Assembly (NCBI GenBank): GCA_004554255.1
Contig: SFNC01000008.1
Coordinates: 1-35,076, forward strand
DNA from: Bacteroidales bacterium
Lineage (GTDB): Bacteria > Bacteroidota > Bacteroidia > Bacteroidales > Muribaculaceae
DNA length: 35,076 bases
Reading direction: 5' to 3'
The notes beneath the pieces are model-generated. The model did not search any database and was not told where the DNA came from. It was given only the letters and a program-made list of their open reading frames with translations. A program made the position numbers and the translations under genes. The stretch's first letter is position 1; each line of letters starts with the position of its first letter. Shown piece by piece: positions 1 to 8,394 of this stretch.

Positions 1-2
1 TG

Positions 3-76
3 TGGTCCCACTTGGGCTTGAACCAAGGACTCCCTGATTATGAGTCAGGTGCTCTAACCAACTGAGCTATGGGACC
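3..76 (-). tRNA. tRNA with CAT anticodon (Met, or Ile2 if lysidine-modified)
   Basis: On the minus strand the acceptor arms GGTCCCA (76-70) and TGGGACC (10-4) pair fully. The D arm (AGCTCAGTTGGTTAGAGC), a 5-bp anticodon stem CCTGA/TCAGG with loop CTCATAA, and a T arm with GGTTCAAGC are all present. The anticodon is CAT. The 3' end reads ACA, so CCA is not fully encoded. CAT can belong to initiator Met, elongator Met or Ile2. The A-U rich A-loop and normal acceptor pairing at position 1-72 argue against an initiator, but elongator Met and Ile2 cannot be told apart by eye. Confidence 0.93.
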
Positions 77-128
77 TTATGAAGGGGATTCATAAGCGGA
101 GGGCTGGATGGTTGCCCGTTTGCGGATA

Positions 129-160
129 CAAAGGTAGTTATTTGGTTTGAATTACGCAAA
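129..160 (-). promoter_or_regulatory. Bacteroidetes-type promoter for the tRNA
   Basis: Minus-strand TACCTTTG (136-129) matches the Bacteroidetes -7 consensus TAnnTTTG. A TTTG -33 word lies at 160-157, 20 nt away. Transcription would start near 121, about 45 nt before the tRNA 5' end. This is the best two-box promoter match in the host part. Confidence 0.6.
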
Positions 161-257
161 CGTATTTAATATGTTTTCGATTAAATTTTTCGCAATGCAG
201 ATTTAATTCGATTCATCGAGGACGTGTCAAAGTTACGTAAATGGCATCAACTTGTAG

Positions 258-330
258 GGAAGCACCTAAGGTGCGTCCGTGTAAAATATTGATACTCAGC
301 CTATATGCCGGACGCACCTGGGGTGCGTCC
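258..330. repeat. two copies of a 21-bp palindromic element
   Basis: Two related palindromes lie at 258-278 and 310-330. The right copy has perfect 9-bp arms GGACGCACC/GGTGCGTCC around TGG. The left copy matches it except for the GGAAGCACC arm and a TAA centre. They sit in the gene-free stretch 77-489, which otherwise holds only the tRNA promoter and the terminator of the next gene; I see no ORF there. The elements look like a short interspersed (REP-like) repeat, but only two copies are visible here. Confidence 0.5.
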
Positions 331-430
331 CTAAAAATTGATACGTTGATGGCTATTATGACACAGCCTCTCTCGTGTGTTTAAGAGGGGGGCACAGGGT
401 AGTTGTTTAATGAGGGGGGAGGAGGTATGA

Positions 431-466
431 AAAAAGCAGCTGGTGCGGAGGGCGCAGCAGCTGCTT
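431..466 (-). terminator. intrinsic terminator of the outer-membrane protein gene
   Basis: On the minus strand AAGCAGCT (466-459) pairs with AGCTGCTT (441-434), with further pairing inside, and a run of T follows at 435-431. It lies 24 nt past the TAA at 490-492. Confidence 0.7.
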
Positions 467-489
467 GAGATAAGGTGTTTTATGTTCGA

Positions 490-1197
490 TTAGAATTTCC
501 AGCCGAGGCGGAGTGCGGGTACGCAGTAGGTGCCGAAGTCGAAGTTGGAGGTCTTAGCACCTTTCTTGCTTTCGAGGTTGTCATCCCAAACGCCGTAGTC
601 GTTGAAGTCACCTTTGGTGTACTGGCCGGGGAAGTTCTTCACACCGATCTTGATGCCGAGTTCAGCACCGAGGTAGAGGCCTTTGTAAACGTAGAAGTCG
701 ATACCGGTGAAGGCGTTAAAGGTGAAGAGGTTGTAAGAACCTGCGTTGTAGATGCGCTCCTGGGTAGTGAGTTTAGCACCGTTGATTTCGCGAACTGTCT
801 GGTTTGTAGTGCAGGTGGAAACGAGCTCGAAGCCGAGGCCAGCGCCTGCGTAGAGGTCAACTCGCTTGAAGTTGAAGAAGTGACGCTCGTAGCCGAGGTT
901 GATAGAGAAGTTGCCTTCGCGGTTCTTAGTCCAGTTGTCGGGGTTTTCGTCGGGGTCGGCGGTGTTTTTGTTGGTGCTTACACCGAAGCCGATGCCGAAG
1001 CGTACAGCGTCTTTGTTAGAGAAGAAGTAGCGGCCCTGGAGCTGGTCAATTTTAAAAGTTTCGAAATCGTTGGAGAAGGGGTTAAACTGAATTTCAGCTG
1101 AGAAATCGCCCTGCTGGGGTGCGACGGTGTTTTCCTATGCTACAGCAGTTGTAGCGGAAGCAGCGATGATAGCTGCAGCAATAAGCATCTGTTTCAT
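490..1197 (-). pseudogene. outer-membrane beta-barrel protein with in-frame TAG after the signal peptide
   Basis: Reading from ATG 1197 gives a clean 20-residue signal peptide (MKQMLIAAAIIAASATTAVA), then TAG at 1137-1135, then an uninterrupted 214-codon barrel sequence ending RLGWKF-TAA. The C-terminal aromatic, alternating beta-strand pattern (for example GLGFELV and LYLGAELGIKIG) and the signal peptide point to an outer-membrane beta-barrel porin-like protein of about 235 residues. The stop sits where a CAG (Gln, the usual residue after an AVA cleavage site) would be expected, so one C-to-T change explains it. Downstream codons show no decay, so the lesion is recent, a sequencing error, or suppressed. 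No start codon is obvious soon after the TAG. It has its own promoter and terminator and is monocistronic. The exact family is not recognised. Confidence 0.8.
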
Positions 1198-1276
1198 TGT
1201 TTTGAATTGGTTGAATTAATGATTGAAAAATGATTCTAAATATAGATTCAATTTGCTTAATATCCAATTGCGGTGG

Positions 1277-1284
1277 CAAAGGTA
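1277..1284 (-). promoter_or_regulatory. -7 box upstream of the outer-membrane protein
   Basis: Minus-strand TACCTTTG at 1284-1277 fits TAnnTTTG. Transcription near 1270 would give a leader of about 70 nt, long for this window. No clear TTTG -33 box is seen. Confidence 0.45.
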
Positions 1285-1364
1285 GTGAAAATTATTTGAA
1301 TTTAAGTAATTTTAATTAAAATATTTTACTCCTTCGGCCAATGATTGGCCTTTTAGATTAATTG

Positions 1365-1405
1365 TAAAAAGCAACCGGTCTGGCTATGTAAAGCCAAACC
1401 GGTTG
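1365..1405 (-). terminator. intrinsic terminator of the YeiH-type gene
   Basis: Minus-strand CAACCGGTTTGGCT pairs with AGCCAGACCGGTTG (one mismatch) around a short loop, followed by CTTTTTAC. It lies just past the stop at 1426. A second small hairpin, GGCCAA-TGA-TTGGCC followed by TTTT, sits at 1336-1354 and could act from the plus side. Confidence 0.65.
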
Positions 1406-1425
1406 AATATCAGATGATGGTTGTT

Positions 1426-2457
1426 TTACAGGAAGACGGGGGCGACGTAGCGGGCGAGTGCCCAGCCGCCGACAATGAGCCATACATAGAGGATGGCGGC
1501 GAGGATAAACGGTTTTGCACCGGCTTTTTTGAATTTGTCGATCGACGTTTCTGCGCCGAGGGCCACCATAGCCATTGTGAGCAGGAATGTGTCGACGTAT
1601 TCGATGAATTTGATTGCAGATTCCGGCAAGAGATTAAATGAGTTGAAACCGATTACCAGCAGGAATCCGAACGCAAACCAGGGAACTGTGAGTTTGCCCG
1701 AACCGGATGCCGACGGATTTTTCTGCGCCTGGAGCGCTACCCAGTAGCCAAGGCTGAGGAGCACGGGCACCAGAAGCATCACGCGAATCATTTTCACGAT
1801 GATGGCGATGTCGCTGACTTCCTGACCCATAGCGTTGCCGGCACCCACAGCGTGAGCTACTTCGTGGAGCGTAGAACCGGCGTAAATGCCCATCTGTTCG
1901 GGTGTGAGGCCAAGGAAGCCGGCACGGTAGGCGATGGGGTAGAGGAACATCGAGAGTGTACCGAATATTACGACAGTGGCCACGGCAACGGCAGTCTTGT
2001 ACGGCTTGGTCTGAATAGTGGATTCGGCACCGAGCACGGCTGCAGCGCCGCATATGCCGCTACCGATGGAGGTGAGCAGGGCAATGTCGCGGTCCATCTT
2101 GAGGAGTTTGCCTATCCAGACGCCGCCCAAAATGGTGACAATCACCACGATTACGTCGACCATAATGCCAGCGGTACCTACCTCAATCACTTGCTGGAAG
2201 GTAAGGCGGAAACCGTAGAGAATGATGCCGAGGCGCAGGAGCTTTTTCGAGCAGAACTGGATGCCGGGCACCCATGTTTCGGGCAGATTGTTGCGGAGCG
2301 AATTGGCGTAAAGCATACCCAGGATAATGCCGATAATCATCGGGCTGAAAGAAATTTCCTTAAAGAACTGGGCTTCGCCTATGTAGAAAGCGGCGCACGA
2401 GAAGAGGCCGATCAGCAGCACTCCGTGGAGCATACTGCTTCTTTTTTCAGTGAGCAT
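1426..2457 (-). CDS. YeiH/UPF0324 family putative sulfate exporter-type membrane protein
   Basis: This 343-residue protein is almost wholly hydrophobic, with about ten predicted membrane segments. The family (Cons_hypoth698, YeiH) is recognised from the N-terminal FSPMIIGIILGMLYAN, the central TSIGSGICGAAAVLGAES glycine-rich stretch and the STLHEVAHAVGAG segment after the middle helices. Members are inner-membrane proteins annotated as putative sulfate exporters; the substrate is not established, and nothing here shows which anion is moved. Length matches the family. Start ATG 2457 lies about 40 nt after the predicted transcript start. It is monocistronic, with its own promoter and terminator, and divergent from comEC. 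Confidence 0.88.
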   Translation of the reverse strand: MLTEKRSSMLHGVLLIGLFSCAAFYIGEAQFFKEISFSPMIIGIILGMLYANSLRNNLPETWVPGIQFCSKKLLRLGIILYGFRLTFQQVIEVGTAGIMVDVIVVIVTILGGVWIGKLLKMDRDIALLTSIGSGICGAAAVLGAESTIQTKPYKTAVAVATVVIFGTLSMFLYPIAYRAGFLGLTPEQMGIYAGSTLHEVAHAVGAGNAMGQEVSDIAIIVKMIRVMLLVPVLLSLGYWVALQAQKNPSASGSGKLTVPWFAFGFLLVIGFNSFNLLPESAIKFIEYVDTFLLTMAMVALGAETSIDKFKKAGAKPFILAAILYVWLIVGGWALARYVAPVFL

Positions 2458-2505
2458 AGGTTATAAAGATTGATATGTTTGAAGTAAAGTGTGTGAATTT
2501 TGGCG

Positions 2506-2513
2506 CAAAGGTA
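2506..2513 (-). promoter_or_regulatory. -7 box for the YeiH-type gene
   Basis: Minus-strand TACCTTTG at 2513-2506, identical to the boxes at 136 and 1284. Start site expected near 2499. No clear -33 TTTG. Confidence 0.5.
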
Positions 2514-2568
2514 ACTATTATTTTTCAATTTTTCGGTCTGGAAAATGGTGTATAACGATGGTTTTACT

Positions 2569-2576
2569 TAACTTTG
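2569..2576 (+). promoter_or_regulatory. -7 box for comEC
   Basis: TAACTTTG fits TAnnTTTG. Transcription would start near 2583, so the upstream in-frame ATG at 2574 would lie inside the promoter. This favours ATG 2610 as the ComEC start. Confidence 0.5.
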
Positions 2577-2609
2577 TATCAGCTAACAATAGAAAACCTA
2601 AAATTAGTT

Positions 2610-4628
2610 ATGCAGTCGAATCAACATATAAAATCCTTCGGTTGGACGCTCGCCGAGCTTCCGGCTCTGCTTCCGGCGTTGGGGTTGATCTGCGGCATAG
2701 CTATAATGGCTTATGGCCTTCCTCTTTGGGCTTGCCTTGCAATCGTGGTGTTGGCTGTAATAGTGGGCTTGATAAGGAAGTTGCCCCGATTATCGCTTAC
2801 GGCGTTGGCTTCATTGGCCGGAGCGCTGGTTATGTATTTCGCCTTGCCGAAAAGCATTGCTACAGGTACCTCCGGCACAGTCACAGGCAGCGTAACCGAA
2901 GTGCGCGATTATGGCAACATACAGCAGTGCGTGGTAAAAACCTCCGACGGGGTGAATCTTCTTGTGAGCGTTGCCGACTATCCTTATTATATAGAGAAAG
3001 GTGAGCAGGTGCGATTCAAGGGAGTACTCCTGCCGCCGGGTCGGCCGCAAAGTGTTCCGGATGAGATTACCAACAGTAACTTCTTGCTCACCCGAAGCAT
3101 CTCCGCGCGGTGCAAAGCTGACAGTTTTGAAGTAACGGCTGAAGCCTCCGGTGTGCAAGGATGGTTTAACCGACTTCATCATCGATGCGTGGATGTTGTG
3201 GATGAGTCGGGTCTTTCGGCTCCGGCATCGCAATTCCTCACAGCCGTGCTGCTTGGCCAGAACAATATCGAAAGCGATAGGCGGCAGGAATTGCAGCGAG
3301 CCGGACTGGCCCATATAACCGCTCTGAGCGGTACCCACATCTCCACCATCGCGCTTATTATTGCCATTATGCTGTTGCCGACGCAAATGGCAGGAGCAAG
3401 CCGGTATGCGTCTTTGTTTACCATTGCGCTGCTGTGGGGATATGCACTGCTAACGGGAATGTCGCCGTCGGTGCTCCGAGCGGTGATAATGGCCACGTTT
3501 GTGCTGTTGGGAGAGATATCCGGCAAACGCGGCAACACTATGAATATGCTTTGCGTGTCGGTGCTGCTGATACTGCTTTTTGCTCCGACAATGCTCTTTT
3601 CAATAGGCTTTCAGTTATCGGTGCTTGCCGTGGCCGGAATCGTGATGTTTATGTCGCCGCTGCTCGATGCCATCAAGCGGCTTCGCATTTACCAATATAG
3701 ACTTGTCAGGATTATTCTGCCATTATTGAGCGTGCCCATCGCGGCAATGATAGCCACCGGACCGCTTGCTGCATGGCGATTCCATTATTTCCCGCTCTGG
3801 TTTCTTGTAGCGAATATCCCCGTATCGCTGATATTGCCCTGGATGCTTGGCGGAGGAGTGATGATGGTTTTGGGCGGCTTCATCGGTTTCCACCCTGTGT
3901 TGCTGACGAACATTGTAGAACAGATGTTCCGTCTTATAGACTTTCTTGCCGGGTTTACCGTGATGCTTCCCGGCAGCGAAATAGGCTCGGGCATTTATTA
4001 CCCGGCGTGGGTAATGCTGCTGATTTATGTCGGAATCTTTATGCTCTGGAGAGGCTGGGTTTGGCGCAGCAAAGTGTGGCTGGTCAATGGAATTGCTGTG
4101 ATAGTTTTTTCTGTAGCTCTGAATTTTGTAGCCAAAGTGGATTATCCTCAGAATGAGGTATATGCCATGGATGAATCGATGGAAATATGCTTGCTTGAGC
4201 GGAACGGCAACCACGCTCGAATTATTACCGATGCTCATCCACGCCACTATGGGGAAATCCGGGAAAGGGCAGAGGTTCGTCTGGCCGATTATCTTGGCTA
4301 TCGTAGAGCAGTGATAGATACCGTGATGGGGTTTGACGATGCTGTGGCGAAGTGCGGAGGAAGCACAACTGTAGGAAACAGAAGGATAGTGATTATCCGA
4401 AAATTAGCTTCCGCACCAAAGCCTGTCGGGCAGCCGGATGTAATAATTATCAGTGCCGGATTCAATGGTAGTGGCGATGAGCTGACAGAATACTTAAATA
4501 GGGAGAACCTAATGCAGGCTAAACCACGCATCGTCCTGTCGCCCGCTCTTCCGGCGCAGATACGGCAACGACTTGCTACGGAATTGTCGGAAGCCGGGAT
4601 TCCTTATAGCCTTAACCTCGAACTATAA
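2610..4628 (+). CDS. comEC: ComEC/Rec2 family DNA-uptake channel protein
   Basis: This 672-residue polytopic inner-membrane protein belongs to the ComEC/Rec2 family, which forms the channel taking single-stranded DNA across the inner membrane in transformable bacteria. The sequence shows N-terminal membrane helices, an extramembrane OB-like (DUF4131-type) part (GTVTGSVTEVRDYG onward), and the competence core with its signature HITALSGTHI followed by many helices, including the ALLTGMSPSVLRAVIMA stretch. The C-terminal 150 residues are soluble, but I see no HxHxDH metallo-beta-lactamase motif, so it is the short form common in Bacteroidetes. I chose ATG 2610 because the in-frame ATG at 2574 falls inside the -7 box. 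Presence of comEC does not by itself show natural competence. Confidence 0.9.
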   Translation: MQSNQHIKSFGWTLAELPALLPALGLICGIAIMAYGLPLWACLAIVVLAVIVGLIRKLPRLSLTALASLAGALVMYFALPKSIATGTSGTVTGSVTEVRDYGNIQQCVVKTSDGVNLLVSVADYPYYIEKGEQVRFKGVLLPPGRPQSVPDEITNSNFLLTRSISARCKADSFEVTAEASGVQGWFNRLHHRCVDVVDESGLSAPASQFLTAVLLGQNNIESDRRQELQRAGLAHITALSGTHISTIALIIAIMLLPTQMAGASRYASLFTIALLWGYALLTGMSPSVLRAVIMATFVLLGEISGKRGNTMNMLCVSVLLILLFAPTMLFSIGFQLSVLAVAGIVMFMSPLLDAIKRLRIYQYRLVRIILPLLSVPIAAMIATGPLAAWRFHYFPLWFLVANIPVSLILPWMLGGGVMMVLGGFIGFHPVLLTNIVEQMFRLIDFLAGFTVMLPGSEIGSGIYYPAWVMLLIYVGIFMLWRGWVWRSKVWLVNGIAVIVFSVALNFVAKVDYPQNEVYAMDESMEICLLERNGNHARIITDAHPRHYGEIRERAEVRLADYLGYRRAVIDTVMGFDDAVAKCGGSTTVGNRRIVIIRKLASAPKPVGQPDVIIISAGFNGSGDELTEYLNRENLMQAKPRIVLSPALPAQIRQRLATELSEAGIPYSLNLEL

Positions 4629-4665
4629 TTTTTCATCGCAATAGGTTGTCGGCAAATGGCCGAAG

Positions 4666-5034
4666 CTATTTGACCCGGAGCATCGGCAACCCTTTGAGAA
4701 AATGAGGCGCCAAGAGGTCGCGCGGCCTTAGGGCTACGCCGTCGAAGGCGAGAAGGTCAAGATCGATTACCACCTGCGGTGTGCCGTGTTCCCGACCCAT
4801 TTTCTCCTCGTAAGATTTAAGCAGCCGATTCAGACTCTCTGAAGAATCGGAGTAGTTGATTATTATTATGGCATTGAAATATGGAGCGGCCGTACTGTCG
4901 TTGGAGTCCGGAGTGCTGTAAATGGCTGTCATAGAAACGATTTCGCCAATCTCTTCAAGCCATACTATAGCCTCTTCTACCCGATGAAGACCATCGGGTA
5001 GGTTACTTCCGGCAGAAATAATGTACTTGGCCAT
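4666..5034 (-). CDS. folK: HPPK-like pyrophosphokinase (folate pathway)
   Basis: The 122-residue product resembles 6-hydroxymethyl-7,8-dihydropterin pyrophosphokinase, which transfers pyrophosphate from ATP to the pterin before dihydropteroate synthase. Visible family marks are the N-terminal SAGSNL, the STPDSN region, the YFNAIIII strand, the EEKMGREH stretch and the acidic IDLDLLAFDG that carries metal-binding aspartates. It is clearly shorter than the usual ~160 residues because the segments between these motifs are compressed, so full activity is not assured. It starts one base after the tex stop codon and is the last gene of the minus-strand operon. Confidence 0.8.
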   Translation of the reverse strand: MAKYIISAGSNLPDGLHRVEEAIVWLEEIGEIVSMTAIYSTPDSNDSTAAPYFNAIIIINYSDSSESLNRLLKSYEEKMGREHGTPQVVIDLDLLAFDGVALRPRDLLAPHFLKGLPMLRVK

Positions 5035-5035
5035 A

Positions 5036-7171
5036 TTATTGCTCTACGCCTCTAAGTGAAAGCGATATGCGTTTGCGATCAAGGTCAACGCCGATAACGC
5101 GCACCTTGATGGTCTGCCGCAGTTTGAGCACTTCCGACGGATGCTTCACGCGCCGGTCGCCCATCTGCGAAATGTGAATCAGTCCGGAGGTGTGGACTCC
5201 AAGGTCGATAAATGCACCGAAATCGGTGATATTATTGACAATGCCGGGGAGAATCATACCTTCGTGCAGGTCGGAAATGTCGGTTATGGCATCGTCAAAC
5301 GAAAACTCGGTAGCCTTTTCGCGCGGGTCGCGCCCCGGTTTTCGCAGCTCAGCGATAATGTCGGTGAGGGTGGGCAGTCCCACCTGATCGTCGACATACT
5401 TGTTAAGGTCGATTTCGTCGAGCAAAGCCGGATTAGCCACCAGGTCAGCGATTGAGTGGCCGCTTTCGCGCGCGATTCGTTCTACAATGGGATACCTTTC
5501 AGGATGCACTGCAGTGTTGTCGAGGATATTGCGACTGTTGCGCACGCGCAGGAATCCGGCGCATTGCTCATATGCCTTCGGCCCCAGGCGCGGCACTTTC
5601 AGCAGAGAAGCCCTCGAGGTGAAATCGCCGTGCTCTGCGCGATAGTTCACGATATTTGCCGCCAGTGTATCGCCTATGCCCGAAACGTAGCTGAGCAGCT
5701 GCCGTGAGGCAGTGTTCACATCAATACCGACGGTATTTACGCACGACTCCACTGTGGCATCGAGCTGACGTTTGAGCATCGTCTGGTCTACATCGTGCTG
5801 ATACTGACCTACGCCAATCGACTTCGGGTCGATTTTAACCAGTTCGGCCAGAGGGTCCATCAGTCGTCGGCCAATGGAAACGGCGCCGCGCACTGTCACA
5901 TCCTGGTCGGGGAATTCGTCGCGGGCGATTTTCGAAGCTGAATACACCGACGCGCCATCTTCGCTTACCACAAAAATCTCCACCTTATGCGGATATTGCA
6001 GTGAGCGCATAAACTTCTCGGTCTCGCGCGATGCGGTGCCGTTGCCTATGGCGATTGCTTCCACGCCGTAGCGCTCCACGAGCATAAGCACGCGCTTTTG
6101 TGCGTCGAGTATATAATTTCGCGGAGGAGTGGGATATATCACGTCGTGATGCAGCAGATTGCCGTTGGCATCGAGGCAGACAATCTTGCATCCAGTGCGG
6201 TAGCCGGGGTCGACACCCATAACCGGACGAGCACCCAGCGGTGGGGCCAGCAGCAACTGGTGAACATTCGAGGCGAAAGCCTCGATGGCACCGCGATCGG
6301 CCCGCAGTTTGGCATCGTTTTCTACTTCGGTGGTAATCGAAGGCTTAATCAGACGCTTATATGCGTCGGCCACCGAACGGTCAACGATTTCCTGACACTT
6401 CTTAGAGCCGCCCGGTTTCGTGAAGTCCTGGCGGATGCGACCTATCATAGCATCGTCGTCGATTTCCACACTTACCTTCAGCAAACCCTCGGCTTGCCCG
6501 CGGCGCATAGCCAGATAGCGGTGCGAGGAACAGTTGGCAAGCGATTCATTCACTTTGAAGTATGAACGGTATTTGTCGGCTTCCTCTTCTTTTGCCTTTA
6601 CAGCTGCGGAAATAATTCGGGCAGTACGCTGGAAGCGATTCCTCACCTGACGACGTGTGCGCTGGTCCTCGCTGATCCATTCGGCGATGATATCGGCTGC
6701 GCCGTCAATTGCTGCCTCGGCATCCTTAACATTGTCGTTGAGAAATTTTGCAGCCTGCTCTTCAGGGTTGGCGCTATGGCGGGCCATAATGATTTTAGCC
6801 AGAGGTTCCAGCCCGTTTTCGCGAGCCACCTGCGCCTTAGTACGCCGTTTCGGTTTATAGGGAAGATATAAATCCTCAATCTCCGCGGCATCATAGGAGT
6901 TCTCGATTTTCTCGCGCAGTTCGGGCGTGAGTTTTTCCTGTGCCTCAATAGCCTGAAGGATGTAGAGCTTACGGTCGGCCAACTCACGCAACGCGTCGAA
7001 GCGTTCGGCGATATTAAAGATAGTCACCTCGTCCATACCGCCGGTCACTTCCTTGCGGTATCTTGAAATGAACGGGATGGTGGCTCCCTCGGCCAGGAGC
7101 TTCAAAGTGGCATTGACCCGCGCCTCAGGCAGGTTCATTTCCTGAGCTATGATTTGCTGGATGGTAGGCAT
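5036..7171 (-). CDS. tex: Tex family RNA-binding transcription accessory protein
   Basis: This is a full-length Tex protein (711 residues). It has the N-terminal helical Tex domain (LKLLAEGATIPFISRYRKE, near residue 20), a YqgF/RuvC-like domain around GVDPGYRTGCK, a helix-hairpin-helix part (SGIGDTLAANIVNYR with RLGPKAYEQCAGFLR), and a C-terminal S1 domain (GMILPGIVNNITDFGAFIDLG). Tex binds nucleic acid and associates with the transcription machinery in the cytoplasm. The frame is open 31 codons upstream, but ATG 7171 (MPTIQQ) matches the family N-terminus. It follows the metallophosphoesterase by 17 nt and precedes folK by 1 nt, so it is probably cotranscribed. Confidence 0.95.
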   Translation of the reverse strand: MPTIQQIIAQEMNLPEARVNATLKLLAEGATIPFISRYRKEVTGGMDEVTIFNIAERFDALRELADRKLYILQAIEAQEKLTPELREKIENSYDAAEIEDLYLPYKPKRRTKAQVARENGLEPLAKIIMARHSANPEEQAAKFLNDNVKDAEAAIDGAADIIAEWISEDQRTRRQVRNRFQRTARIISAAVKAKEEEADKYRSYFKVNESLANCSSHRYLAMRRGQAEGLLKVSVEIDDDAMIGRIRQDFTKPGGSKKCQEIVDRSVADAYKRLIKPSITTEVENDAKLRADRGAIEAFASNVHQLLLAPPLGARPVMGVDPGYRTGCKIVCLDANGNLLHHDVIYPTPPRNYILDAQKRVLMLVERYGVEAIAIGNGTASRETEKFMRSLQYPHKVEIFVVSEDGASVYSASKIARDEFPDQDVTVRGAVSIGRRLMDPLAELVKIDPKSIGVGQYQHDVDQTMLKRQLDATVESCVNTVGIDVNTASRQLLSYVSGIGDTLAANIVNYRAEHGDFTSRASLLKVPRLGPKAYEQCAGFLRVRNSRNILDNTAVHPERYPIVERIARESGHSIADLVANPALLDEIDLNKYVDDQVGLPTLTDIIAELRKPGRDPREKATEFSFDDAITDISDLHEGMILPGIVNNITDFGAFIDLGVHTSGLIHISQMGDRRVKHPSEVLKLRQTIKVRVIGVDLDRKRISLSLRGVEQ

Positions 7172-7188
7172 AGGATAGATTGAGAGAA

Positions 7189-8394
7189 TTATTTGCAGTG
7201 TAAGGTAAGCACTGTGATTTCGGGTGTGGCGCCAAGGCGCATCGGCAGTCCTACAGTGCCGCATCCGATATTTACATACAGTTGATGCAGCGGACCGGAT
7301 GAGAGTTTGCTGTAATCATCGTATAACCCACCCCAGGTGGCATACCGAAAGGCCGCAGGGGAGAGGCCCAGCACTTCGATCTGCATAGCGTGGGTATGGC
7401 CGGAAAGTGTCAGCGACACATTCACATCACTGCGGTTTCGTATGGAGTCGACCCAGTGAGCCGGATTATGACTGAGCAGGATTTTCGTATTGCGGTCGCC
7501 GAGCCGGGGATAGGCTTTTTGCAAAGACCCGTAAACCGGGAATGGCGGGTCGCCGATATTTTCCACACCAATCAGCGCGATAGAGTCGGAGCCGTGACGG
7601 AGCCACACGGTCTCGTTGCGCAGCAGGCGCATACCGGTTTCACGATAGGCAGAATAGAGGTCTTCCATATTTCCGGTTTTGGCAGCGGAAGAGGACCAGG
7701 TCATATAGTCGCCGTAGTCGTGATTGCCCAGAATGGCAAAGGCTCCGTCGGGGGCATTCAGACGCGAGAATGTTTTTATAAATGGACTGATTTCTGCAGT
7801 TTTGCGATTGACAATGTCGCCGGTAAATACAATCAGATCGGGTGAAGCTGCATTGATGCTGTCGACAATCTTACTCACAAAAGTTGTGTCGGAATTAAAT
7901 GAACCCACGTGAATGTCGGAAAACTGCACTATGCGGTAGCCCTCGAACTGAGCCGGCAATTCCGGAATATGCACGTCGACTTCGTTTCGGTTGATATTGA
8001 ACCGATTGATAAGTGCTCCCCACCAAATTGCAACGAAGAAAACAGCTGAGCATATAATGCCGGTTATAGTCATAGCCCTGCATCTTCTGCGGTGCAGAAG
8101 CCGAGGCACAGATGCAATCAGATCGAAGATAACGCCAACATATTTAGCCAGATACACCGAGAGATAGCCGAAAAGAAGCCACATCTTGGTAAGCAGCATA
8201 TGGTCGTTGCCTTCTCTGGCCGGAAGCAAAAGTCCGGCCAGCATCACTAAGAAAAGCAGTATGCAGCTTGAAAGATGAGCCGTGCGCCAAAATCGACGGT
8301 CGCGGCACCGTGCGGAAATCTGATGAAAGATATACCAGTCGGTGGCGATATTCAGCGCCAGAAAGCTCAGAACCAGCAGAATGGGCGTTCTCAT
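7189..8394 (-). CDS. membrane-anchored metallophosphoesterase
   Basis: This 401-residue protein has about four N-terminal membrane segments (to about residue 145) followed by a calcineurin-like phosphoesterase domain. The metal-binding motifs are in order: FSDIHVG, FTGDIVN, ILGNHDYG and SGHTHAMQ. The architecture matches the YkuE/YaeI-like membrane metallophosphoesterases of Bacteroidetes; some relatives act on lipid precursors such as UDP-diacylglucosamine, but the substrate here is unknown. Its ATG follows the acyltransferase TAA with no spacer, so the two are translationally coupled. Proximity to a lipid acyltransferase is consistent with an envelope-lipid role, which is inference. Confidence 0.88.
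   Translation of the reverse strand: MRTPILLVLSFLALNIATDWYIFHQISARCRDRRFWRTAHLSSCILLFLVMLAGLLLPAREGNDHMLLTKMWLLFGYLSVYLAKYVGVIFDLIASVPRLLHRRRCRAMTITGIICSAVFFVAIWWGALINRFNINRNEVDVHIPELPAQFEGYRIVQFSDIHVGSFNSDTTFVSKIVDSINAASPDLIVFTGDIVNRKTAEISPFIKTFSRLNAPDGAFAILGNHDYGDYMTWSSSAAKTGNMEDLYSAYRETGMRLLRNETVWLRHGSDSIALIGVENIGDPPFPVYGSLQKAYPRLGDRNTKILLSHNPAHWVDSIRNRSDVNVSLTLSGHTHAMQIEVLGLSPAAFRYATWGGLYDDYSKLSSGPLHQLYVNIGCGTVGLPMRLGATPEITVLTLHCK

Noticed and set aside
475..1101. Plus-strand 208-codon open frame
   Set aside because: It is the antisense of the outer-membrane barrel gene. Val/Glu-rich composition is the shadow of the real frame, which has a signal peptide and aromatic C-terminus on the minus strand.
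1135..1137. TAG recoded as Gln in this organism or phage
   Set aside because: TAG is used as a normal stop at 11,688-11,690, 21,256-21,258 and 30,627-30,629, so general recoding is unlikely; only local suppression or error remains.
1336..1354. Plus-strand terminator GGCCAA-TGA-TTGGCC-TTTT
   Set aside because: No plus-strand gene ends upstream of it, so a terminator role on that strand has nothing to act on; left only as a note.
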